Shown: positions 48,601 through 59,900 of the stretch, piece after piece
How positions within the stretch are numbered: position 1 is the stretch's first letter
Layout: each line of letters starts with the position of its first letter
Notes under the pieces: generated by a model
Database searches by the model: none
What the model was told of the DNA's origin: nothing
Seen by the model: only the letters and a program-made list of their open reading frames with translations
Source: Klebsormidium nitens
Lineage: Eukaryota > Streptophyta > Klebsormidiophyceae > Klebsormidiales > Klebsormidiaceae
Direction: 5' to 3'
Assembly: GCA_000708835.1 (NCBI GenBank)
Contig: DF237006.1
Span: 69,817-133,816, forward strand
DNA length: 64,000 bases
Program-made: the position numbers and the translations under genes

Positions 48601-51598
48601 AAGTGTCCGTCCAACCCCCCCCACCTCACGTCTCACTTCCCAGTTTGGTCCCCTCGCTTTCCCAGGTCCTCCGCCCCGGCGTCCTGTCCTTTTTGCGCGA
48701 CCCCACGGACCCCAACTACAACCCTTTCCGCGACCTCGTCGAGGAGCCGCTCCACCGCCACTTGCGCCGCGTGGCGCTCTCCCTCGTCATCTACGGCGTC
48801 CTGGTCGTGCTCCTCGTGTTCATCCCGATCCGCCTCGCGCTCGCCGCCTGCCCCGCGCTCTTCCCGCTCAACCTGCGCTTCTCGGACCCCTTCACCGAGG
48901 TCCCCGCGGACATGCTCCTCTTCCACATCTGCATCCCGTTTACCGTCGAGCACTTCAAGCCGCGCGTCACCGTCAAGTGGCTGCTTGCGCGCTGGTTCGA
49001 GGTCGTCGGCTCCGCGCTCGGCCTTGCGGAGTTCCTGCTGCCGGCGCCGGGAGACGGGGCCGGGAACGGAAACGGAAACGGAAACGGAAACGGAAACGGG
49101 GTGGCTCCTGTGGGGGAGCAGCAGCTCGTGGCTCAGATGGCCAACCTCGAGATTGACGAGATCGCGGAGACGCCGAACTTGCCGTCGAACGAGGCCGCTG
49201 CTCCGCCGGACATTTCGGACGGCCTGTTTCCGCTGCGCATCGTGCTGCTGATCCTACTGGGGTGGCTCACGCTCCTTGGCTTCAACGCGCTAGCGGTGCT
49301 GGTGCCTCTGTCAGTGGGGCGTGCAGTGTTCGCCCAGGTGGCGCGGATTCCGGTGGCGAGCGCGGTTGCACACTGCAACGACATCTACACATTTGGAGTG
49401 GGCTGCTACGTCCTCTGGGGGGGCGGCGCTGCAGTGCGATACCTGGTGCGGTACCTGCAGACGCACGACCTGGTGTCGATGGCGAAGCAGGCAAGTGACG
49501 CGTCACCTTCCGAAACTTTCGCTGTAAGTGCGATGGAATCGAGTTGTTGTGACTAAGCTGAGGTGCGTCGGTTACTTACTGAGTTATTGTAATACTGGAA
49601 AGAGTGAGGTGTCTCAAGTACTTGTTCTAGGAAGGGCATCAGCAATTGCTCTCTTCCACGGAGCGTCGGGTGTGTTGGAGCCTCACGGCTCTCGTTCCTG
49701 TCAGTCCTCCCCTGACTTACGCGACTTTGATACGAAGTATCAGGTCCTTATCAGACAATTAGACGCACGGGTCTCACCCTGATCTCCACTGCGCGCAGGT
49801 GTGTGCGTGGGCGCTCATCTCGTGCAAGGCCGCCGTGCTGCTGACGCTGTGGCTGGGCGCGGTGCCGCTTCTGGTGGGCCTGCTGTTCGAGCTGCTGGTG
49901 GTGGTCCCGCTGCGCGTGCCCGTGGACGAGAGCCCCGTGTTCCTGCTCTATCAGGACTGGGCGCTCGGCCTGCTCTTCCTCAAGATCTGGACGCGCCTCG
50001 TCATGATCGGCCAGGGGCCGCTCGCCAACGACGCCTGGAGGGCCAGGTTTGAACAGGTGGGTGCTGTGGAAGAAAAGCGTTCTTACCGCAACGGTGCGAT
50101 TCAGTGGTTGCTCTGAGTTCATTTTGGTACTCTTCAAGGGGCCGATTGAAGAGTCGTAGAGAGTGGGAAGCATGGTTGCTTGCTCGCTCAGAATTCTCGC
50201 CCGAAAGCCTTTTGTCCCGTTAATCTGCACCCGTTCACCGGCGCAAAGCGACTTGGCTGTTTCATGGCTGTTTCCCGCCTGCAACGGCCAGTGGGGAGTT
50301 CGGCATTCTCCTTACCCAAACGACCGGAAGGAATCCTCGTACCCCTCAAGAAACTTATTCCTACCACTGTATTTACTGTTGATTCTCACTGCCTTTTTGC
50401 TGTTCCGCAGATCCAGGCCCTCGGCCTGCGCAACGTGCGCGTTATGTGGACCCTGCGCGAGATCATCCTGCCCGTCCTCTCCACGCTGCTCACGGCCCTT
50501 TGCGCCCCTTATGTCGCCGCCCGCGGCCTCTTCCCCCTCACCGGCAGCTCCCTCCTCGTGAGCTCCCTGGTGTACCGCTTCATCTGGCAGTGGTGCCTTG
50601 CCGCCGCGGTGCTCTGGAAGACCGCGGGACTGATCCGGGAGTGGGCGCGCGACCTGCACAACTCCATTCGGGACGAGCGGTACCTGGTCGGCAGGACGGT
50701 GAGGCATAATTACCGGTACCGATTGGACATAAACGCTGATTTTGTTTGCGAGTTCTCTTGGGGTCGTCCAGGTTGCAAAAATGTAGAAGGAAGGGGAGTT
50801 AAAGCGTTTGCTTTCGATTGCTGTGCTTTTTAGTGCTTTCCACCACTTCCTTTTGAGCCTGCCGGCTACGGTTCCGTCTGCAGCCAAACTTGTTGGTTGA
50901 GTAAAGCTGTCCATTTCATTTGGGCGGCAGGTTTCGAAGCCAAAAACTCCTGTCGCTTCCTCTCACCTTGCCCTGGCAGAATCTTCCTCGGCAATGGTTG
51001 AACAGTTCTTTCCAGAGGGGGCTGACGTGGCACTCGTCTCTTTCCGCAGCTGCACAATTTCGGTCAGCCCGCTGAGCCCGTTCCGTCTGCTGCCCCCACG
51101 CCCGCCGCCAGCGAGCATCACAGCACGGGCGTCGAGCCGTCCTGGTTTGCGCAGCTTCGTCTGAACGAAGAAGGGGCGGGTCCCGCCAACTCGGAGGGGA
51201 GTGCCTACACGAGCCCCCAGTGGGAGGGGCCGTTGCACGAGGAGCAAGAAGTGGCGTCAGAAGCGGTGGGAGCGGACGAGTTCTTTGGGCGCGACAGGCC
51301 GTCAGAGGTTACGTCAGCAATGGAGGAGATGCGTGTCTGGGGCGGCACCGATGGTGGGCCTAGCCGATCGGCGTCGGGAGTGTATGGTCCGGCTCGTGCT
51401 TTTGAGATGGGGTGCGCGGCAGGTGAGCGAGGTTTAGAGTCTCGAGCGCAGTTAACTAGGCAGAAGAGTTTGCATGGCGCAGAGCAGTCGGAAAGTGTGG
51501 ATGCTGAATGGGCTCTTTCTCAGGAGGTGCGCCGCCGCGCTGGGTTTGCTGCGCAGGCAAGATATAAACAACAGTGTGAGAGTGGGGACTTCAGATAA
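45633..51598 (+). CDS. SUD1: SUD1/DOA10 (MARCH6-type) ER-membrane RING-CH E3 ubiquitin ligase
   Basis: Multi-pass ER ligase for ERAD; in plants it also tunes sterol and cuticle metabolism. Seven exons: 45633-45815, 46356-47699, 48058-48306, 48666-49490 (or 49523), 49799-50056, 50411-50698 and 51050-51598. All are phase 0, giving 1231 (or 1242) residues against 1108 in Arabidopsis. The N-terminal RING-CH reads CRIC, CQC, HQEC and CEVC; the last pair is completed across intron 1. At least a dozen hydrophobic helices follow, including residues 104-125, 151-170, 281-302 and 459-480. The loop at 354-439 carries eight N-x-S/T sites. Exon 4 encodes a GN-repeat loop. The C-terminal 180 residues are hydrophilic and poorly conserved. 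Intron 4 starts GC at the upstream donor, with a GT donor 33 bases later in the same phase. Confidence 0.9.
47232..47489 (+). other. N-glycosylation sequon cluster in the SUD1 TM3-TM4 loop
   Basis: Eight N-x-S/T triplets (NWS, NGS, NST, NSS, NVS, NAT, NIS, NST) fall within 86 codons. The loop follows the third predicted membrane helix. With the RING domain cytosolic, it would face the ER lumen, where such sites can be used. Topology is inferred from hydrophobicity read by eye. Confidence 0.6.
49063..49100 (+). repeat. Coding (GGAAAC)n minisatellite in SUD1
   Basis: About six copies of a 6-base unit encode alternating Gly-Asn residues (a GNGNGN run) in a hydrophilic loop. The unit keeps the frame, so copy-number change would alter loop length only. 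Confidence 0.85.
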
Positions 51599-52332
51599 GG
51601 TCACAGAAGCGACGATGCATAACACGGATGCTGCTTGTCACTTTCTTGTCCATTGTAATCTGTGTCGTTCGAGTCCAGTTCGCAACCTCCGGTTCAAACC
51701 AGCGGTCGACCATTTTGAACCAGCAGTCAGGCTCTCTATCTTGTTTGCCATGAAATGGTGCCCGGTCAGACGCCTTCCTTTATAAGGCCTACGCGTTGCA
51801 TATATGTAAGCTGGTGATTGACAATTGCGTTGAGGGAAGACCCGCTGCAGCATGCCAGGCCAATTCTAGACTGGCCACAGAATCGACCATGTGTACGCAA
51901 TTCGTAGTCATCCGGCATCATTGCATTACGATGCTCGAAGTCCCACCGTCGCGCCGTTTTGGTAACGGGCCGCGTACAAGAAGCTAGCAGCTGCAAATTG
52001 AGAGCAAAACGTGCACGTGTCTCTTTGTATGCCGGCCTTGCATGAAGCGATGGTGCGAGAGCTGTGCGACTTACATACATCCTCCACCGCATTCTGACGT
52101 ACATTTTGGAAGTGTCCCAATCATATGACGGTCCTTGCTCACGTTCTAAGGCGTTGCAGCATGAGTACTCCCGATAATGTCTGCTTATTCAAAGTGGTAT
52201 TCTACGATAGGAAGGATGCCGCTAGTGGACGCTACTCTCACTTCGCATTCCCCGGCTCCCTTCGATCATCCATGCCCGCGAATCGCTTCGCTTTTGTCGA
52301 ACGCCCTTCTCGGACACCGAGCGCCTTCAAGT

Positions 52333-52605
52333 CGTCAGATCGTACGACGTGCCAACCGAATGCATGCAGCAGGTGACACTACCAAAGTCCCTCCACCCAC
52401 AAGGTCTCCTTTTTCTGCGACCATACAAACGCGGCACTGCGCTGCCTGTTTTAGCAGACAGTGAGAAGCCGCGCCGAGCAGCCTGCTCGTGCGCCGTGAG
52501 CCCCGGTTCTGCCGGGGTGTCTGCTCATTGGGGGTGATTCCCCGACGTCGAGGCCCCGGGCCTCCGCCTGGCAGGGGGCGAACATCCTCTGCTGTCTTCA
52601 CTCCA
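52333..52605 (+). repeat. Inverted repeat, left arm
   Basis: Read backwards, this arm matches the right arm at 53158-53472 over most of its length. Shared words include CGTCAGATCG at the outer end, a CCCTCCACCCACA block, TGCGACCATACAAA, GAGCAGCCTGCTCGTGCGCC and CATCCTCTGC at the inner end. The arm also holds a small GCCCCGG/CCGGGGT hairpin. Confidence 0.8.
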
Positions 52606-53157
52606 CTTTAACTTCTCAAAACACCCATCACACGCTTTGCACATCTTGACATTTCAAAGCTGGGTCTGAACGAACTATTCGTAGGATAAAACCCGATCGT
52701 CAATGAACTTCGCGATCTGCATACCAAAGCTTGAGCGCAGAGGAGGAAGATGGAGTTGCGGAACAGACCCAATAGAAATTCTTCAAAACTAGACAATGCT
52801 ATTTTCAGAGATTTGGCTTAGCTGGGTTTTGTTCAGAAACATAGCAGGGAGAAATAACGAAGAGGTGGAGAACTGAGTGCCCTTCAGTATAACGTTAACC
52901 TTCTCAATGTTTACTGTGCGACTGGAGCGTAAATTTGAAGAACGTGCTGGCAAAGACGCAGATTACTGAGCCGATGCAATTCTTGAATGTTCTACCGCGA
53001 CAATCACGGACTGCATTCAGCTGTTTTTAGGCAATCTGCTTTCTGGAGAACCACGTGCACATGCGTCCAGAGGCTTTGAACTTTGCCATTATCAGCAGTC
53101 GTGGTTTAATCACTGTCCTACAAATATGGATAGTGGCTGTGGATGTGCGGTATGGGT

Positions 53158-53472
53158 TGGAGTGATGACGGCAGAGGATGACCCTAAGCCTCTGGGGCGT
53201 TGCCCCGGCCAGAGGGAGCTCCCGCGGGAGCCCCCCCTGCCAGACGGAGGCCCGGGGCCTCGACGTCGGGGGATCACCCCCAGTGAGCAGACACCCCGGC
53301 AGAGCCGGGGCTCACGGCGCACGAGCAGGCTGCTCGGCGCGACTTCTCACTATCTGCCCAGGATAGCCGCAGCCGGCCACATTTGTATGGTCGCAGAATA
53401 CGGAGACCCTGTGGGTGGAGGGACTTGGTAACGTCACCTGCCGTTCGATGTGTCAGGTGCCTCGATCTGACG
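53158..53472 (-). repeat. Inverted repeat, right arm
   Basis: Reverse-complement partner of 52333-52605, with a 552-base spacer between them. It is about 45-55 bases longer because of an extra GC-rich segment near 53181-53230 (CCCCGGCCAGAGGG, CTCCCGCGGGAG). Differences across the arms suggest an old duplication. No transposase frame was seen in the spacer. Confidence 0.8.
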
Positions 53473-56400
53473 GCTGTGCTTTAAGCCGAAGAATGTGCGA
53501 CCGCCGTGCGACTGCCTCATGTGAGAAGCAAAGAGTGACCGAAATTGGTTTGCAGAAGCCGGACGTGCACTACGTGCTGCAACTTGCGCAAACAGGGGAA
53601 CAAAGCTAGAACACCCTGGCTTGTAAAATCACCATCGAAGCTGTGTGCAGAGTGCCAACATCAAAAACTCAACCAGTGTCCGGGAACCAGTGCATCTCTA
53701 GGGCCGTTGCGTGCGGATACGTGAACTCGACAGACCGGGTCCGTTTCATTCAAAGCATACCGCGAAAGGCACTCCAAGGTGAGAAGACTTCATGACATGG
53801 GGGTCCTCCCAAAGGGCTTCGGATACTTAAACTGTCGCCGTGTCCAGTAGGCCACCTCAGGTCTTGACCGGGCTTCGCAGTGCTGGGCTCGCAAGGATTC
53901 TGGATTCTTTGCTTGTCACTGGATGTACGTCAACTATCTTGGGCACCCACACATCTTAAGACAAATTCCCGCAGAGCCAGCGTACCGCCGCAGGGCCACT
54001 CGAAAGCGTGAATGATGGTGCCCGCAGATGTGCTAACAAATCTTTCTCGTGGTCAAGAGAGTAACTCTCCAGGTATTCAGGCTCTCTCTTTTATGGTGCT
54101 CTGAATGTGAAGGTAAAGGGACGCGGAAGACTCTTTGGGATTCAAGGAGCTGGCTTTGAAGTGACTAGGATCTCGAGAAAACTTACATTGAGCTTCAAAT
54201 TCAATCGAGCCACGAAGATGAGTAACTTGAACGGTGCAGCTCATGCATAAGGTAGACTGTCTGTGCAAAGCTCTTGCACGGACTGGGGGTTTCAGCTCAC
54301 ATCCTTGAGCCCAAATGAAAGTTGGGAGAGCTCTTTGGGGCGAAGTCTTCTAGAAGGTTCTTAAATTGCCGCCGGAAAGGGCTTTAGCGCCACCTGCGCT
54401 TTGCTAGGAGGCCCTAGGCCGCTAGGCAGATGCAGGATCAAATCCCGCTTATAGCTTCGACAGCTTTCATGCAGGTCTGGCAAGAGGCAGTATTCTGCAT
54501 TGACAAAGGCTCGGTACGTCGGAAAAAGACCCCAAGGGCTTACATTTGGCTGCAAGACTCGGAGCAGAAGTTGGCGTCACCCTGATGATATTTTTGTTTG
54601 GCGAGCGCTTAGGTCGATTGACTCAGAATTTGTCCATGGCAGTGTCAGTATCAGCACTTCTTTTGAGACTCGCTCGAGCGTGTCCAATTCAACGGTTCAA
54701 TCGCAAAGCAATAGAGTTTTTCGAGAAGTTTGCTTGAGACAGACAACTTGTTTGCTTGCGGAGCCCTTATGCATCGCAAAACGTCCTCGTTAGGCGCCAG
54801 AGGTGTAAGATTCAAGCGGAATGGCTGAGACACGGCAAAAGCGATCGGCTTTTCTGGCCATAGCCTGATTCCTGCGCTGTAGAAATCGAGGCAAACCCTC
54901 ATGAAGCGGCTGAGGAAACAAAGTTGCTACTAAGGTTGGATGCAACCTGGTCGCGAACATACAACCAATACACGTACGTGAAGCGTGTCGTGATTCACAA
55001 AGGTGCTTCGTGCTTCGGCAAGAAGAGGAAGGCTGTTCGCCTGCAGAAGACCCCTTCCTTCACGAGTCGCTTTGAAGAGCGGCTGGGAATACTACACTTC
55101 TTTAAATCGCACTCCCAGGGGGTCACAAACCCCAGACATAGGGATCTCTGCCTCGCTCAGTATATAGTTTCTATCAACCCACAAGGTTCCGCAAAATTCG
55201 GGGTTCAATCAACACGAGGTTTCATTAAATTTGGGTTGCAATCTACTACGTGTTCTTTGTCCTCACAAGAGAGGCAATAACTTACAGGCGGGTAAGGCGA
55301 CTTCGTCACACAATTGGCCCGGAAAGTGGGCAGTGAAGTCTATACTTTCACTCCAAAAAGAAGACCAGAAAAAAGCCAGCACGATGTACATGGTGTCAGA
55401 CTGTCTGCTTCGGCCTCTCTCGAAAAGAATCAAAGCAGAAGAAGCTCATGAAAGACGGAACTTCTAATTGACATGAAGCTCTAGTCAGTATAATCTGGCC
55501 ACTCAAAAAGGCGTGTTGGAGAATTATGGATGCACACGTTGACCATTCAACTAGTTGTGTGATCAATGCACAGATTTTGTGATAGTGCTTGGCGCAAACA
55601 TCGAAACCATCTCGATCAGTGGACGGTTTGACGGTATATCTTGAGTTTGCACAGCGGTACTGTCCCGTCATATGCGCGCCTTCGAAACATTGGAGGCAAC
55701 TCTTGAATTCAGAAACGGCCGTTTGACGTCAAGCAGAGGCCCTCCGAGTTTAAGTAATTAGTCGAAGCCCTCGTGCTCAGCTCTCTCTCCTTCTGCCGGT
55801 TGGCCAGCACCTCAATGGCGAGCTCAGCGGTTCTTAGCGCCTAGTGTGCGTCAAGTCCAAGATCGATCTCTGTTGCACCATGCCGAGCCCACTAGCTATG
55901 GTGATGACGTCTGGCTTAGCGATGTGCTATGCGGTCAACAATGTGCGTGATGAATCCATGCAGGCTTATAATATGATTGATGAACTGGTTCGTTACAATT
56001 GGCCCGACAGTAGAATTGATATATCCACATGTATACGTACGTCGCTCACCATTGCAGTCGAAGAACGCCATGACGGACTAAGAAGGCCGGAGGTTGACAG
56101 GCGGATATTTTGGTAATCTACAGCCACAATTCGAACAGAGTCATTGTCACTGTCCATGTACGATCCAATGTTTCTGTAACAGCAATACTAACCCAATGTG
56201 ATACCCGGTACCAACCAGATTTCATTGTAGCTTTCCAATGCTGCACTGCGGCTCGAAAGATGGCTCAATCCATCTCACTTCCGCACATCTATCTCAAGTG
56301 TCAGTAATAAAGCTTCGGATGATACGTGATGGGGCAGATTGAGAAAGCCATGCGCGTGGCCGCATATGTGAGCCGCCGCCTTTGATCGTCTGTCAGTGGA

Positions 56401-56913
56401 CGCTCCAACACCTTCTCGGCGGAATGGTCCTGCGAGGCAAAAGATAACAGTATGTTGACAGTGCAATATCAAGCGTAGCTCAAGGTGGTCGTTATGATGC
56501 GTTACTGTTAACCGACCGACTTGAGCGGCAAGATTGCTCCGCTTAGTGTACTGCAATATTGTTTCACGGCAGATCTTTGCTATTACGAAGCGACCAGCGC
56601 GCATAGATACCTGACAGAGATCGCTCGCACCATGTCCATGGATGACACCAACAAAGCCGGTTGCTCGACCTGATTGCATGCCGCCTTCTCCATCATATTA
56701 CAAACTGGGCTGGTTTTCGTTTCCGGACAAGGCAGACAAAGTTCGTTTCTTGCCTCCCCACCCCCACCGAGGTGCCATCCCAATGACCAGCTCTTTCGAG
56801 CTTTCACATAACTACAGCGCACCGTTGACAAACATCCCACGTACATTGCCTACGCCATAGGACTCTTTGTTCCGTATCCAACTCACCACACTCCTTCCCA
56901 AAAACTGCCTGCC

Positions 56914-59900
56914 TTACTTTGTACGCACAAGCCCCGTCCTCACCGTGTGCCAGAACATCCTGCCGTACGAGCGCGCCCCGTAGATGTCGGTGTGCGAGGT
57001 CCCCCCCCCCAGCTCCACCCCGTTGGCGCCCACGTGCACCACGTTGTTGATGTTGCCCCACTCGTCCAGCTCCGTCGGCAGGTCGCCCGCGTGGCGCCAC
57101 TGCCCGTCCACGATAAACTTGTACCGGTACCTGCGCAGGACGCGGCATCGCACTTGTCAACGCCGACAAGAGGTTTGCCTTACCCAGGTGAAATTGCAAA
57201 CTTGGTCAATCCCTTCTGCTTCGCTCCACCATGACCCGCAGGCGAACGGCATCCAATAGACAGCAATCGGATGGGGAAAAAACGTCGAAGCTGAAGCTGA
57301 AAAGAAGGCGGCAGCAACGGCTCTTGCTTGCCTCAGTAACCACGCAGGAGGCTTACGCTCCACATGTCTCAAACGCTCAAGTGACTAGGGCGCATCGACA
57401 AAGATCGGCTCCGCGTGCGACAAAAACCGCCTACTTTGCTCGTGGAATTGCAGCATTCATGCATCACAGCGTTTGCCGACATGGCGGGCTTGAAATGATG
57501 GTCCGGATGCGGTGAGAGCGAAGCTTACTTTCCGGGGGGCAACCGCAGGTCCAAAGCAAAGCAGGGCCCGCCAATGGGCACGGCTGCCATGGGGTCGGAC
57601 CAGCCCCCGCCAAACTCCCCCACAACAAGACACTGCATCAAAGGATGAGCGGTGGTGAGAGAGACTGCTGCTACCTGTGCCACGGCCTTCCTCCTGTATC
57701 TTTAAAACAGGGGCGAAGTCTTCGTTGTGGCACGTCAAAATCGCTTCACCGACCTGACTCCGGATAGAGACGGTTGACCTCTTCATGCTCTCACATCGTA
57801 GCGCACTGTCCAGACACGCTTCAACAGGTGCATGTACGTGAGAGCACCGTCATGCCGCACAATCGGCCGCAGAAAGAACGATTGTTCATGATTCAGAATC
57901 TCGTCCTGCACAGACCCACGAGAGATCGGAAGGGCCGGCGTCACAGGCTGTGGCACCGGTGCGTACCTCCCTGCCCCCGTGGTTCCACACAAGGCGCACC
58001 GGATGCGAGCGGTCCCCCCCCTTGTGGCGGCCGTCCTCCACCATGGCCAACAGGTCCCACGTGGCGCCAGCAATGGACGCGCTGCAAAGATGAGATGCTA
58101 TTAGTCTTTCGGTGTCAGCTTCGTTCTCATTAGAAGCAATTCTAGAGAGTCATGGAGATGCCGACGTGAGAGGTGAAATGACTCTGCGGCTTCCAAATAC
58201 CGACGGTCCTGGGCATAGCGTAACGGGGGAAGTCACTCAACGATACTGTTCGTCTCAAAACCTTCTAAAAATGCCGAAGATTTGCGGACTAGGTGGTCAC
58301 GTCAGTGCAGGAAGTGCCTTGCTTTCCCCGAGCGAACAAAGCTGAAGGTGAAACTTACATAAAATACTCAAGTCTGACATACATGTGAATCTTGAGACGA
58401 CTGAAGCCCCCTCGCAACCGCCAGGAATAACATCGTCCGAGCAGTTTACAAGACAGCCGACGGATATAAAGGAAAAAAGAGAGATATCGAAGAGGTGGGT
58501 CGCGTGAAACTGGCTCTCGAAGCATTGGAGTCTCACCGGTTCGGTGCGGAGGGCCGCAGTTTCACAATGGCGGAGTAGGCCTCGTCCAGGGAGAGCTGGG
58601 CGTGCCAGTGCAAAAAGGCGATGACGACAGCTGGGGACCGCCCCAGGCCGGCTGTGCAGGTGACGTATACCCGGTGACCCCGCCGAAGCAACCGGTGGAG
58701 AGCCCCGACCGCAACTGCGAGACATAACGCGGCAGGTCAGACTGGAAGCGTTCGTCAGGAGAATCTATGTTTGATCTCGCGCGCTTCGCTCTCGCTCATA
58801 CCAGAACCTCCCAAACCTTTGTCATTGAGATGCAGTAGCTTAACCGTGAGAAATGGTATTTTCTCGTCGTTGACGCCCATATAACAGGCCCGACCTAATA
58901 CAAAAACAGGAGGCTATCCGACGTGGTCGCGAGTTCACATGGTGCATTCTGAAGTTCAATGGGAAATTTCAGCACCTTGGGTGCAAAACCACGGTAACGT
59001 CGATTGAACGAAGTAATCAGGGTCAAGATTTGCAAGCCGCACCCGGTACTCGATGGCGCAGGTCCTGCGACTCGAGGTTTCTTCACCGGGTGCGAAACGA
59101 CTGCACCGTCAGTCGACGGCCTACCCCACGTCAGAAGTTCAGACCCCTCACCCGGCAGCCGGTGTCGCAGGTCCCGTGGGTCGAAGTCCCGGATGGGGTG
59201 CTGCACGAGACGGATGCCCTCCTCGCGGAACGCGCGGTTGATGGCGTCCCCGTCGATGCCCCAGTTCACCTGGTCGCTGCTCTGCTGCAGGTTGAGCACC
59301 GCCGTCACGCCCTGCAGAAAAGAGGGGCGTTTGAATGCCTGATGGAGCAGCAAACTGCGATGACCGGGCAAGGAAGTTGAGACCGCTGCCATGCCTTCCG
59401 GAGAGTAATATGGGTTTCAGTGAAAGCCAGGTTGAAATTGGGACGGATGCGGTTTGCGGTGGGTACGGGTGCAGAGTGGGAAAACTTGTATCTAGCCTTT
59501 CTTACTGCGCGTTCTCCCGGTTCCACATATGCATCAACCTGGCTCAACGCAACCCCTGGTCGAGACCTACAGGAAAGACGGTGTTCTGACAGAGCAGCGC
59601 ACTGAGAAGGCCGCGCAAGGAAGTGAGGTCCACGACTCAAACATTTTGGATCGGCCAGCGGAAATGTTTGCGATGAAACGACCGTTCAGTATCGAAATTG
59701 GAGACTGCACCATAGGCGCAGACCACGGTTACAATTGCAAGTCGTTTGCACTCCTGTTCTGCTCCACACAAGCAAAAGAGTCGATACACCAGCGGAGAAG
59801 TGGGTCTCGATCTTCAATTGTGGTTCGAGCACATACATCATCCAATCGCCTTGCGTGCTTTTCTTGTTTCTCAGATAATCCGACCCCAGCCCGACTGGAC

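Larger units (their letters stand above)
51599..56913. other. Largest gene-free stretch, with an inverted repeat
   Basis: This 5.3 kb between the 3' ends of SUD1 and LSF1 holds no gene I can support. Open frames are short and without motifs. It contains a two-armed inverted repeat at 52333-52605 and 53158-53472, so it may be old transposon-derived or otherwise repetitive DNA. Confidence 0.55.

Noticed and set aside
51599-56913. Transposon or retroelement coding sequence in the large spacer
   Set aside because: No transposase, reverse transcriptase or integrase motif is visible in any frame; only the inverted repeat suggests a mobile origin.
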